From positions 744,001 to 808,000 of the forward strand of contig CAVWUM010000001.1 in assembly GCA_963758205.1 (NCBI GenBank): a DNA stretch of 64,000 nucleotides. Direction: 5' to 3'. Origin of the DNA: Owenweeksia sp963758205. GTDB lineage: Bacteria; Bacteroidota; Bacteroidia; Flavobacteriales; Schleiferiaceae. Positions 42,588-50,338 of the stretch are shown one piece after another. The stretch's first letter is position 1. Each line of letters begins with the position of its first letter. The notes under the pieces are model-generated. The model was not told the DNA's origin and searched no databases. It was given only the letters and a program-made list of their open reading frames with translations. Position numbers and translations under genes: made by a program.

Positions 42588-43796
42588 ATGATAAAATTTG
42601 GAATTATTAGGGAAGGTAAAAACCCACCTGATAAACGTGTGCCACTTACTCCCCGCCAATGCAAAGTGCTTTTGGCCACTTATCCTGATCTTAAAATAAA
42701 GGTGCAACCCAGCCCGATAAGGGCTTTTAAGGATGAAGATTACACCAATGACGGTATTGAGCTTAAGGAAGATCTTTCGGATTGCGATGTGCTGCTGGGA
42801 GTAAAGGAAGTACCCCTGGAAATGCTTATCCCCAATAAAACCTACCTGTTTTTTTCGCATACCTACAAAAAGCAGCCCTACAACAAAAAGCTACTGCAGG
42901 CTATCCTGCAAAAGAATATCCGCCTTATAGATTATGAAATGCTAAAGGAGGAAAGTGGCAAGCGCCTTTTAGGTTTTGGCCGCTATGCCGGTATTGTTGG
43001 CGCCTACAATGCCTTTAGGGCATGGGGCCAAATGACGGGTGATTATGAGCTAAAGGCCGCCCACCTTTGCGATGACCGAAGGGAGATGGAAGGTGAACTC
43101 ATTAAGGTGCAACTGCCAAAGCAAGCTCGAATAGCATTAACCGGTGCAGGCCGTGTGGCCGGTGGTGCCATGGAAATATTGTCAGCCCTGCGCATTACCC
43201 AGGTTTTCCCTAAAGAGTTTATAAACCAGGAGTATAAAGAGCCGGTGTTTACCCAGCTTGATGTGCGCCATTACTTTGAAAGGATAGATGGAAAAGAGTT
43301 TGCCCGCGAGGATTTTTATAAGAATCCGGAGGGTTATCGCTCGCGATTTATGCGCTATGCGCGCTTAACTGATATTTATATTCCCTGCCACTTTTGGAGC
43401 AATAAGTCGCCATTTATCTTTAGTAGAAAGGATGCAAAATCTCCTGATTTCAGGATAAAGCTGGTTTCAGATATCAGTTGCGATATTGACGGCCCGATTG
43501 CCTCAACCCTCAGGCCATCTACTATTGCTGATCCGTTTTATGGTTATGATCCTCTTAGCGAAAGCGAAGTGCAATTGGGTGCCCTGAACTCTATCGGGGT
43601 TTCGGCAGTTGATAACCTGCCATGTGAACTGCCCAAGGATGCCAGTGAGGATTTTGGTAATGAGCTTATCAAAAATGTAATTCCCCATTTTTTTAATGGA
43701 GATAAAGCGGGTGTTTTAGACAGGGCCTCCGAGACTACCTCAGAGGGTAAACTATCTCCGCACTTTGCCTACCTGGCCGATTACGTGGCTGACTAA
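42588..43796 (+). CDS. NAD(P)-dependent oxidoreductase, saccharopine/alanine dehydrogenase-like
   Basis: The 402-residue protein matches the AlaDh/PNT-type saccharopine dehydrogenase group: KFGIIREGKNPPDKRVPLTP at the N-terminus, LLGVKEVPLEMLIPNKTYLF, HTYKKQPYNKKLL, and the nucleotide-binding segment RIALTGAGRVAGGAMEILSA at about 185-205. A late block IASTLRPSTIADPFYGYDP is also family-typical. The family forms or splits saccharopine or related amino-dicarboxylates; the exact substrate in Bacteroidota is unsettled. It follows ssrA on the opposite strand and is upstream of the lipid acyltransferase pair. Confidence 0.82.
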   Translation: MIKFGIIREGKNPPDKRVPLTPRQCKVLLATYPDLKIKVQPSPIRAFKDEDYTNDGIELKEDLSDCDVLLGVKEVPLEMLIPNKTYLFFSHTYKKQPYNKKLLQAILQKNIRLIDYEMLKEESGKRLLGFGRYAGIVGAYNAFRAWGQMTGDYELKAAHLCDDRREMEGELIKVQLPKQARIALTGAGRVAGGAMEILSALRITQVFPKEFINQEYKEPVFTQLDVRHYFERIDGKEFAREDFYKNPEGYRSRFMRYARLTDIYIPCHFWSNKSPFIFSRKDAKSPDFRIKLVSDISCDIDGPIASTLRPSTIADPFYGYDPLSESEVQLGALNSIGVSAVDNLPCELPKDASEDFGNELIKNVIPHFFNGDKAGVLDRASETTSEGKLSPHFAYLADYVAD

Positions 43797-43874
43797 ATTG
43801 ACGGAGAAATCGTAATCTTGCGTGCTTTTTCAAACTTTAAGCATCCTAAATAAACCATTAAAAGAATATAGTTT

Positions 43875-44702
43875 TTGAGTAATACCGAAAAGTATATTGA
43901 CCTTGATAAAATCATAAAGGAGAAGAATGCAAATCTCCACAAATGGCTGCCCGGCTTTGTGATTAGCTACATAAAGCGCATTATGCACGAAAAGGACATA
44001 AATGGTGTAATGAGCAGGGTGGGGCACCTGTATGGACTTGACTTTGTAAATGCCTCATTGGCTGATTTGGGAACAAAGGTGGAAGTCATCGGGCATGAAA
44101 ACCTGCCCAAAACCGGGGGATGTATAGTGGCTGCCAATCACCCGCTGGGTGGCCTGGATGGCGTGGCACTTATGAAAGCTGTGGGCGAGGTACGCAGCGA
44201 TATGAAGTTTTTAGTAAACGATATTTTGCTGAGTGTAAAAAACTTTCAGCCACTGTTTTTGCCTGTCAATAAATTTGGCTCAAACGCCCGTGAAGCGCTT
44301 AAAATGATTGATGAGGCCTTTGCTTCTGATGAGGTTACGCTGGTATTTCCTTCCGGGATGGTATCGCGGAAGTTGCCTGATGGTATTGCGGATTTGCCCT
44401 GGCAAAAGAGTTTTATCTCCAAAGCCATTACTCACAAAAAAGATGTGATACCTACATATATAAAGGGTAGAAACTCAAGGTTTTTTTATAACCTTTCGCG
44501 CTATAGAACTAAGCTGGGCATTAAGGCCAACCTCGAAATGTTTTATTTGGCCGATGAACTTTTTAAGCAAAAGGGAGAAACCATTACCATACAATTCGGA
44601 AAACCTATATCTTACCAAACCTTTGATAAATCAAAGACACAGGAGGAGTGGGCAAAGTACGTGAGAGCTAAAGTTTACGATATGGCCAGCCAGAACAATT
44701 AA
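43875..44702 (+). CDS. PlsC-like acyltransferase (GlsA-like O-acyltransferase)
   Basis: The 275-residue lysophospholipid-acyltransferase-like protein has the catalytic His-Asp motif in AANHPLGGLDGVALM (about 90-105), a substrate block FLPVNKFGSNAREALK and VTLVFPSGMVSRKLPDG. The start is a TTG at 43875 since the first ATG would remove 37 residues. It ends 2 nt before an OlsB-like N-acyltransferase gene. The pair matches the Bacteroides GlsA/GlsB arrangement for glycine/serine acyl-aminolipids, where this member adds the second, ester-linked acyl chain. Assignment rests on family and pairing. Confidence 0.8.
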   Translation: MSNTEKYIDLDKIIKEKNANLHKWLPGFVISYIKRIMHEKDINGVMSRVGHLYGLDFVNASLADLGTKVEVIGHENLPKTGGCIVAANHPLGGLDGVALMKAVGEVRSDMKFLVNDILLSVKNFQPLFLPVNKFGSNAREALKMIDEAFASDEVTLVFPSGMVSRKLPDGIADLPWQKSFISKAITHKKDVIPTYIKGRNSRFFYNLSRYRTKLGIKANLEMFYLADELFKQKGETITIQFGKPISYQTFDKSKTQEEWAKYVRAKVYDMASQNN

Positions 44703-44704
44703 CT

Positions 44705-45676
44705 ATGGAAGAGAAGATTATCCCTGCGGTTGACCGCGATTTAATATTAAATGAGCTTACGGAAGAAACTTTTCTGCGCCATACCAATAAGCTCCGCAAT
44801 CAACTCTATTTGCTCAATCATCACAACTCGCCCAACGTAATGCGTGAGATCGGCCGCCTGCGCGAAGAAGCCTTCAGAAGAGCCGGAGGTGGTACAGGTA
44901 AAGCCCTTGATATTGATGCCTACGATACAGCCGAAAAGCCTTTTCAGCAACTTATAGTATGGGACCCTGAGGATCGTGAAATTATAGCGGGTTACCGCAT
45001 TATTAAATGTGCTGATGCGGCCCGGGATGAGCATGGGCACCTGATGTCGGCCACGGCCCACCTGTTTAACCTCTCTACAACCTTTATAACCCAATACCTG
45101 CCACATACGCTGGAGCTGGGTCGCTCTTTTGTTCAGCCTAAATACCAGAGGGGGGAGTCTAAAAAAGGGCTGTTTTCTATGGATAACCTGTGGGATGGAC
45201 TGGGTGCTTTCCTGCTTTTAAACCCGAATATTGAATACCTTTTCGGGAAGGTTACCATGTATCCACATTATAACCGCGAAGCACGCAATTATATACTCGC
45301 CTTTTTAGAGCATTACTTTCCTGATGATAAAAACCTGGTAACTCCAATAGAACCTTTGGTGAAACCTACAGAACTGGAGCCTTTTAAAAAGCATTTTGAA
45401 AACCTTGAGTATAAAGAAGGATACACTCTGCTAAACAAAGAAGTGCGTGGCCGTGGTGAAAACATTCCTCCGCTTATCAATACTTACATGAATATTTCGG
45501 CCACTATGAAAACCTTTGGTACCGCGGCTAATAATGCCTTTGGTGCTGTTGAGGAAACCGGAATTTTAGTTACCGCAGCGGATATATTTCCCGCAAGGAA
45601 AGAGCGCCACATAGAAACCTACGAGAGAGACAAGCACTTTACCGGCCCACTGGTGAAGAAGGAAGATTCTAAATGA
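44705..45676 (+). CDS. OlsB/GlsB-like N-acyltransferase (GNAT fold)
   Basis: The 323-residue protein carries the hemolysin/OlsB-type acyltransferase core at about 70-220: FQQLIVWDPEDREIIAGYRI, LELGRSFVQPKYQRGESKKG, and LFGKVTMYPHYNREARNYIL. Such enzymes transfer an acyl group from acyl-ACP to the amino group of ornithine or glycine. It lies 2 nt after the PlsC-like gene and is probably co-translated. In Bacteroides the homologue GlsB starts glycine lipid synthesis. A REP-type repeat region follows. Confidence 0.82.
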   Translation: MEEKIIPAVDRDLILNELTEETFLRHTNKLRNQLYLLNHHNSPNVMREIGRLREEAFRRAGGGTGKALDIDAYDTAEKPFQQLIVWDPEDREIIAGYRIIKCADAARDEHGHLMSATAHLFNLSTTFITQYLPHTLELGRSFVQPKYQRGESKKGLFSMDNLWDGLGAFLLLNPNIEYLFGKVTMYPHYNREARNYILAFLEHYFPDDKNLVTPIEPLVKPTELEPFKKHFENLEYKEGYTLLNKEVRGRGENIPPLINTYMNISATMKTFGTAANNAFGAVEETGILVTAADIFPARKERHIETYERDKHFTGPLVKKEDSK

Positions 45677-45686
45677 ATTGGGCTCT

Positions 45687-45797
45687 TTGACTATCGCTCA
45701 GAGTGACAGAGGGTGAGCTTGTAGCCGGGAGCTTGTAGAGTTAAGCGCGTGTCACCCTGAGTGATTCTGCCGCAGAAAGAATCGTATCGAAGGGTGA
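45687..45797. repeat. REP-like repeats between the acyltransferase genes and rpe
   Basis: TTTGACTATCGCTCAGAGTG (45687 onward) and GTCACCCTGAGTGATTCTGC (45751 onward) ending ATCGAAGGGTGA belong to the same family as 17766-17835, and a further partial copy ACTCAGGCTGACAGAACGGC lies at 45889. The interval 45677-45917 holds nothing else recognisable. Confidence 0.78.
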
Positions 45798-45917
45798 TTT
45801 ATTTTAAGATGAATTTCGTTTTTAACCTTCCCGTCTGCAAAGCCGGGCGGGCTGATACATTTTGCCTTTTTAGTGAAAAGCCAAAACACTCAGGCTGACA
45901 GAACGGCTCAATCCTTC

Positions 45918-46565
45918 TTAAACTGATTTCAAACCTTTAATAGTAGCAATAGGATCCGCAGATTTAAATACAAAACTACCGGCCACTAATACATCAGCGC
46001 CAGCGGCAACCAATGCAGCAGCATTTTCAGAAGTTACTCCACCATCAATCTCAATAAGGGTTTTGGCACCCGCTTCATTAATTATGGCTTTTAGTTCTTT
46101 TACCTTGTTATAGGTGTTCTCAATAAATTTTTGTCCGCCAAAGCCGGGGTTTACGCTCATCATGCACACCAGGTCAATGTCCTTTATAGTATCCTTTAAT
46201 AGACTTACAGGCGTATGCGGATTGAGGGCCACACCAGCTTGCATACCTTCATCTTTAATGGCCTGCAGGGTACGGTGTAAATGTGTAGAAGCCTCATAGT
46301 GTACCGTAAGTATATCGGCTCCAACTTTTTTGAATTCCTTAATGAAGCGCTCAGGCTGAACAATCATAAGGTGTACATCCATGGGTTTTTTGGAGTGCTT
46401 TGTCATAGCCTCAATTACAGGCATACCAAAAGAAATATTCGGTACAAACACCCCATCCATTACATCTATGTGAAACCAATCGGCCTCACTTTTATTAAGC
46501 ATTTCACATTCACTTTGAATGTTGGCAAAATCGGAAGCCAGCAGGGAAGGAGCTATAATAGGCAT
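45918..46565 (-). CDS. rpe: Ribulose-phosphate 3-epimerase
   Basis: The ATG at 46565 gives 215 residues starting MPIIAPSLLASDFANIQSE, the standard length; the frame runs 30 codons upstream but without family similarity. TIM-barrel metal and catalytic residues are visible: HIDVMDGVFVPNISFG, DVHLMI, VHYEAS, MSVNPGFGGQKFI and EIDGGVTSENA. It interconverts ribulose-5-P and xylulose-5-P in the pentose phosphate pathway. The region upstream of it is the accessory island. Confidence 0.96.
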   Translation of the reverse strand: MPIIAPSLLASDFANIQSECEMLNKSEADWFHIDVMDGVFVPNISFGMPVIEAMTKHSKKPMDVHLMIVQPERFIKEFKKVGADILTVHYEASTHLHRTLQAIKDEGMQAGVALNPHTPVSLLKDTIKDIDLVCMMSVNPGFGGQKFIENTYNKVKELKAIINEAGAKTLIEIDGGVTSENAAALVAAGADVLVAGSFVFKSADPIATIKGLKSV

Positions 46566-46661
46566 GGAGTACGAATTAATTTTTGGCAAAGGTAGCGGGT
46601 AGGTTGGGAAGGGGCAAAGGGAAATATGAGTTGGAGGTTTACATATCTTACTCAATTATAG

Positions 46662-46781
46662 ACAACGGCTCTGGCTATGGCAAGTGCGGGATTTTGAAAC
46701 CGAATCTTTGTCCGCCAGACCGAATGTTATTTAATTGCAATATCTTTATTTTTAAGCAGTCAGCCCGCATTTGCTATAGCC
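46662..46781. repeat. Long imperfect palindrome (attC-like), right arm split by the IS110 element
   Basis: Arm one ACAAC-GGCTCT-GGCTATGGCAAGTGCGGG (46662-46690) and arm two CCCGCATTTGCTATAGCC (46764-46781) match at 16 of 18 in the shared core as reverse complements. Arm two continues on the far side of the IS as GATGTTGTGC (48294-48303), which restores the GTTGT end complementary to ACAAC. The ends carry the AAC and GTT triplets found in integron attC sites, but no integrase gene is in the window. Confidence 0.6.
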
Positions 46782-46834
46782 CCTATGTAAAAGCAGTGTC
46801 CTAAGTTTAGGTAAACTTTCAAAATACCTATACA

Positions 46835-47893
46835 ATGCAAACTCAAGACACTGCCGTATCAAAACTATTCATTGGCATCGATATCCACAAGAAGAGCTGG
46901 CGTATACATACCGCCACCGATTTATTTATGGGCAAAGGCCTTACCATGCCCGCTGAGCCGTTGGCTCTTAAAAAATATGTAACCACCAACTTTAAAGGCT
47001 ATCAGGTGTACACGGCCTATGAGTCAGGCTGCTGTGGCTACAGTGCCCATCGAGCCTTTACCAGCTATGGCTGGAAGAGTGTAGTTTTTAACCCCTCAGA
47101 CTTGGCCCGTACCGGCAAACTGCGCTATCAAAAAACAGACGTGATGGATGCCCAACTGATCTGTAAAGAATTGCGGGATGGTAGACTCAAAGGCATTACT
47201 GTGCCTGAAGTAGAGCGAGAGCATTTACGCTGTCTTTTCCGCAGGCGCAATGATTTGGTAAAGGACTACCGCAGGATAAAAAGCCACATCAAAAGCCAGC
47301 TGCTTTACCTGGGCATAAAGTTGCCACAGGAGTATGACAACTCCAACTGGAGCCACGCCTTCAGAAACTGGATCCGGGATTTGACTTTTGACTACCCGAC
47401 AGCCGAAGCCTCCCTGGAGAGCCGCATGGAACACTACGACTATGTCGATAAAGAGCTACGCTACATCAGCAACGAACTGCGCAAATGGTGCCGCACCCAT
47501 TATAAAAAAGATTACAGGCTGCTACGCAGCATACCAGGCATAGGCCCCATAGTGGCTTGCGGTATATTAAGCGAGCTGGGCGATTTGCGCAGGTTCAGTA
47601 ACTTCAGGCAGCTGGCCGCCTATATAGGTTTAATACCCGGCATGGCCCAAAGTGGCGAGGGCAAGATACGCAGCCGTGGCCTAAACCCGCGTAGCCACCG
47701 CCTGATGCGGAGCTATTTTGTAGAAGCTACCTGGGTGGCCCTGCGCAGAGACCCTGTAATGCAGGCCTACTACCGCAGCCATGCAGGTAAAGATACCAAG
47801 GCCATACTGGTAAAGGTAGCCCGCAAGCTACTGAGCCGAACCCTGGCCGTACTCAAAACAGAAACCCCCTACCAGGTAGGAGTAATCGAATAA
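46835..47893 (+). CDS. IS110-family transposase (DEDD/serine recombinase)
   Basis: The 352-residue recombinase has the RuvC-like N-terminal domain with Asp16 (LFIGIDIHKKSW), Glu63 (YESG), Asp102 and Asp105 (KTDVMDAQ), a coiled middle (about 125-225), and the C-terminal Tnp domain (RSIPGIGPIVACGILSELGD, RQLAAYIGLIPG) with the candidate nucleophile Ser273 in AQSGEGK. All key residues are present and the frame is intact, so it may be active. IS110 enzymes recombine circular donor and target DNA guided by a bridge RNA. Its codon use (GCC, CTG, CGC rich) is more GC-rich than that of its neighbours. Confidence 0.95.
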   Translation: MQTQDTAVSKLFIGIDIHKKSWRIHTATDLFMGKGLTMPAEPLALKKYVTTNFKGYQVYTAYESGCCGYSAHRAFTSYGWKSVVFNPSDLARTGKLRYQKTDVMDAQLICKELRDGRLKGITVPEVEREHLRCLFRRRNDLVKDYRRIKSHIKSQLLYLGIKLPQEYDNSNWSHAFRNWIRDLTFDYPTAEASLESRMEHYDYVDKELRYISNELRKWCRTHYKKDYRLLRSIPGIGPIVACGILSELGDLRRFSNFRQLAAYIGLIPGMAQSGEGKIRSRGLNPRSHRLMRSYFVEATWVALRRDPVMQAYYRSHAGKDTKAILVKVARKLLSRTLAVLKTETPYQVGVIE

Positions 47894-48271
47894 AAAGTTG
47901 AACAAAATATAAACCCCTTTAAGCTCTAAAAATGAACTTACAGAAAAGACCACAAAACATCACAGGTGGCCCCAAAAATATCAATCGGGGACTACATGCT
48001 TATAGCAAGTGGCTTTTCTTCACCTTATTAAAATCAAACCGGTGCTGGTGGCTGCGGGCATACACCAAAACGCAGACTACATATGGGATGCTGAGCAATA
48101 AGGGCAACCGCTATCGCGGGCTTTTACAACTGTTGACAAACGGGCAAACTCTTCGAAATACCAAAGGGTGGTGAAGGGAGTTTGTCAACACTTATAAAAG
48201 TTAAAAAGAGAACTAACTATGAGGTAAAAAATCTGAAAATAGTATCTTTAATTATCTAACCTAAGGTTGGT
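47894..48271 (+). ncRNA. Candidate bridge RNA region in the 3' non-coding end of the IS110 element
   Basis: This 378-nt interval has no convincing protein gene but strong local structure: GGCCCC/CGGGG at about 47967-47991, CCGC-TATC-GCGG at 48108-48119, and a perfect 11-bp inverted repeat TGTTGACAAAC (48131-48141) / GTTTGTCAACA (48180-48190). TTATAGCAAGTG (48000-48011) is complementary, with two G-U pairs, to the left target flank 46768-46779. GCTTTTACA (48120-48128) is complementary to the left IS end 46786-46794. GATGCTGAGCA (48087-48097) matches the right flank 48294-48304 at 9 of 11. This is the pattern expected of target and donor guides. Transcript limits are unknown. Confidence 0.5.
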
Positions 48272-48296
48272 GAGACTGCTTTACATGGGAGCCGAT

Positions 48297-48306
48297 GTTG
48301 TGCAGC
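48297..48306. repeat. 10-bp inverted repeat, 3' side of the cassette gene
   Basis: GTTGTGCAGC here is the exact reverse complement of GCTGCACAAC at 49220-49229. The two copies bracket one gene. This copy also belongs to the palindrome split by the IS. Confidence 0.6.
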
Positions 48307-48310
48307 GTCT

Positions 48311-49213
48311 TTATTTTATTCTAATTGGCAAATTAACTTCTGATTTAACTGGTCTTCCTTTGTAAGTTGCAGGAAACCAATTGGTCATTATTGATGAGTC
48401 TTGTTTAACAAGGTCTATGATTTCTAATGATCTCATGGGTTCCCAAATTTTAATCGTCTTTGAGTCAACTTTGCCGTTTTCATCTATTATCAGCTGTAGT
48501 GTGATAAAGCTCTTTTTTGTTACTTCTGTTTTAGCTCTATCAACTTCATACTCGTTTAAAATGGCTTTCAATGAGTCATCGCCAAATTTGAATTCAGCAA
48601 AGTTGTCCGGCATTTCATAGATTCCAAGGCTATCTTTAATTCCCATTTTTATTTCGTTCTGTTCGAGAATCCACTCCCGACCTTTTAGTTTCTCATTTTC
48701 GGAATATAATTTGAATTTTCCGTTGAATATTCTAAACGTGGTAGTGTCATTCACACCTTCTTTACTTAGGAGTTTTCCTGCGTAGTAGTCCTGTCTTATC
48801 TTGAGAGTATAATGAGCTGTAATTAGTTTTTCTTCAAACGGGTTATTGCTAAATGAAAGAATTGCTTTGTCGACTGAGAATTTGCTTTCTGAGCCGTCAA
48901 TTACGTCAGTCCATTCGCCATAAATAGCATTGATAATTTCTAATTTGGGAGAAATTGTGAATTGAACTTCATGCCCTGTGAATCCATCGTTGAATGTGTT
49001 CGTAATAATCAGGTTGTTGTCATTTGTTTTTATTGATGCAGCTGTATCAAGAAGGCCATCCATATCAAGTTTAAGGAAGTAGTCATGTGGGAAGTAATTG
49101 TTGTCTTCTTCATAAATGGGTTGATAGGTAATAATAGCTTGTCCTAACTGTCCAAATACAGAAGTACCTGAGAAAATCAGAAGGCCAATTAATATGTTCG
49201 TCAGTCTGTTCAT
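48311..49213 (-). CDS. TonB-C-terminal-like exported protein in a single-gene cassette
   Basis: The ATG at 49213 gives 300 residues starting MNRLTNILIGLLIFSGTSVF with cleavage near GQ. The middle (about 20-230) is not recognised. The last 75 residues (SFITLQLIIDENGKVDSKTI, MTNWFPATYKGRPVKSEVNL, PIRIK) follow the TonB C-terminal domain pattern, with the usual xxxGKPVxxxVxxPIxF ending. Codons are more A/T-rich than those of the adjacent IS. The gene fills a unit flanked by 10-bp inverted repeats, 7 nt before the start and 5 nt after the stop, between rpe and rpoD. Confidence 0.78.
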   Translation of the reverse strand: MNRLTNILIGLLIFSGTSVFGQLGQAIITYQPIYEEDNNYFPHDYFLKLDMDGLLDTAASIKTNDNNLIITNTFNDGFTGHEVQFTISPKLEIINAIYGEWTDVIDGSESKFSVDKAILSFSNNPFEEKLITAHYTLKIRQDYYAGKLLSKEGVNDTTTFRIFNGKFKLYSENEKLKGREWILEQNEIKMGIKDSLGIYEMPDNFAEFKFGDDSLKAILNEYEVDRAKTEVTKKSFITLQLIIDENGKVDSKTIKIWEPMRSLEIIDLVKQDSSIMTNWFPATYKGRPVKSEVNLPIRIK

Positions 49214-49219
49214 TTTAAT

Positions 49220-49229
49220 GCTGCACAAC
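49220..49229. repeat. 10-bp inverted repeat, 5' side of the cassette gene
   Basis: GCTGCACAAC, reverse complement of 48297-48306. It lies 7 bp upstream of the cassette gene ATG (minus strand) and is followed outward by TAGGTTATATACGC. Confidence 0.6.
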
Positions 49230-49334
49230 TAGGTTATATACGCACCTTCCAAATACAAACGTTTATAATTATTTGTAAACGACAGGTAAATGTTTCACAA
49301 ATGCAATGTCGGTAATTTCTACTTAAAAAAACCC

Positions 49335-49372
49335 ACTAAAAAACCCCAACTTAGTATATCCAAGTTGGGGTT
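49335..49372 (-). terminator. Terminator of rpoD
   Basis: On the minus strand AACCCCAACTT and AAGTTGGGGTT form a perfect 11-bp stem followed by a T tract, 25 bp after the rpoD stop. Confidence 0.93.
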
Positions 49373-49396
49373 CGTAATAAATTCTAAAACTGAATT

Positions 49397-50260
49397 TTAA
49401 CCTAAGTAAGTTTTCAAAATCTTACTTCTGGAGGTGTGCTTCAATCTGCGGATGGCTTTTTCCTTAATCTGACGAACGCGCTCGCGGGTAAGGTCAAACT
49501 TCTCACCAATCTCTTCAAGGGTCATGGGGTGTTGTCCACCCAACCCGAAGTATAGGCGCACTACATCGCCCTCACGTGGAGTAAGTGTGGCCAGTGACCG
49601 CTCAATCTCTGTACGCAGAGAGTCCTGCATCAAATCGTCATCCGGGTTCGGGCTTTCGCCTGTATTCAATACATCATAAAGGTTACTGTCCTCGCCTTCT
49701 ACCAATGGAGCATCCATACTGATGTGGCGGCCGCTATTACGCATGCTCTCTTTCACATCATTTTCGCCCATCTCAAGGTTATCGGCAATTTCATTGGCAG
49801 ATGGGGCACGCTCGTGCTCCTGCTCCAATGTGGCGTAAGCCTTATTGATTTTATTGATAGAACCAATTTTGTTTAGCGGAAGCCTAACAATACGCGATTG
49901 CTCAGCCAATGCTTGCAAAATACTCTGGCGAATCCACCATACTGCGTAGGAGATAAATTTGAAACCACGGGTTTCATCAAATCTCTGTGCAGCTTTTATC
50001 AACCCAAGGTTTCCTTCATTAATAAGATCAGGAAGGGTAAGCCCCTGGTTTTGATACTGCTTTGCAACAGATACCACAAATCGTAAATTGGCTTTAGTAA
50101 GCTTCTCAAGCGCCACCTGATCTCCTGCTTTGATGCGCTGTGCCAATTCCACCTCCATCTCGGCCGTAATCAGCTCCACCTTACCAATCTCCTGCAAATA
50201 CTTATCAAGCGATGCAGTCTCGCGATTGGTAACCTGTTTCGTGATTTTAAGCTGTCTCAT
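49397..50260 (-). CDS. rpoD: Primary sigma factor RpoD (short Bacteroidota form)
   Basis: The 287-residue protein lacks region 1.1 and starts with the typical MRQLKITKQVTNRETASLDK. Regions: 1.2 (about 17-50), 2 (about 52-125 with YQNQGLTLPDLINEGNLGLI and FKFISYAVWWIRQSILQALA), 3 (about 130-205) and 4 (about 220-287 with MTLEEIGEKFDLTRERVRQI). It is the housekeeping sigma factor that recognises the unusual TAnnTTTG promoters of the phylum. Located downstream of pnp with its own terminator. Confidence 0.96.
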   Translation of the reverse strand: MRQLKITKQVTNRETASLDKYLQEIGKVELITAEMEVELAQRIKAGDQVALEKLTKANLRFVVSVAKQYQNQGLTLPDLINEGNLGLIKAAQRFDETRGFKFISYAVWWIRQSILQALAEQSRIVRLPLNKIGSINKINKAYATLEQEHERAPSANEIADNLEMGENDVKESMRNSGRHISMDAPLVEGEDSNLYDVLNTGESPNPDDDLMQDSLRTEIERSLATLTPREGDVVRLYFGLGGQHPMTLEEIGEKFDLTRERVRQIKEKAIRRLKHTSRSKILKTYLG

Positions 50261-50338
50261 ATCTAATAATAATGTACTTAATGCGTTAATAGAACGTCAA
50301 AAACCGCTCCTTAGTTCTCCTAATAGCTATCTTATAGA

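Larger units (their letters stand above)
46782..48290 (+). mobile_element. IS110-family insertion sequence (IS1111-group-like), about 1.5 kb
   Basis: The boundaries are inferred from imperfect inverted ends: CCTATGTAAAAGCAGTGTC at 46782-46800 and, inverted, CCCATGTAAAGCAGTCTC at 48289-48272. Subterminal inverted repeats and a long 3' non-coding end with a short 5' end are features of the IS1111 group. The flanking DNA rejoins into one palindromic site when the element is removed. One recombinase gene and one candidate guide RNA lie inside. No target duplication beyond a shared GCC is seen, as expected for IS110. Confidence 0.72.

Noticed and set aside
47932..48174. 80-codon open frame in the 3' non-coding end of the IS110 element
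   Set aside because: Composition is unlike a protein, no signal or motif, and it overlaps the hairpins and guide-like segments; better explained as non-coding RNA.
46662..49229. A functional integron
   Set aside because: Only attC-like features and one cassette-like gene are visible; there is no integrase gene and no attI in the window, so the claim is limited to resemblance.
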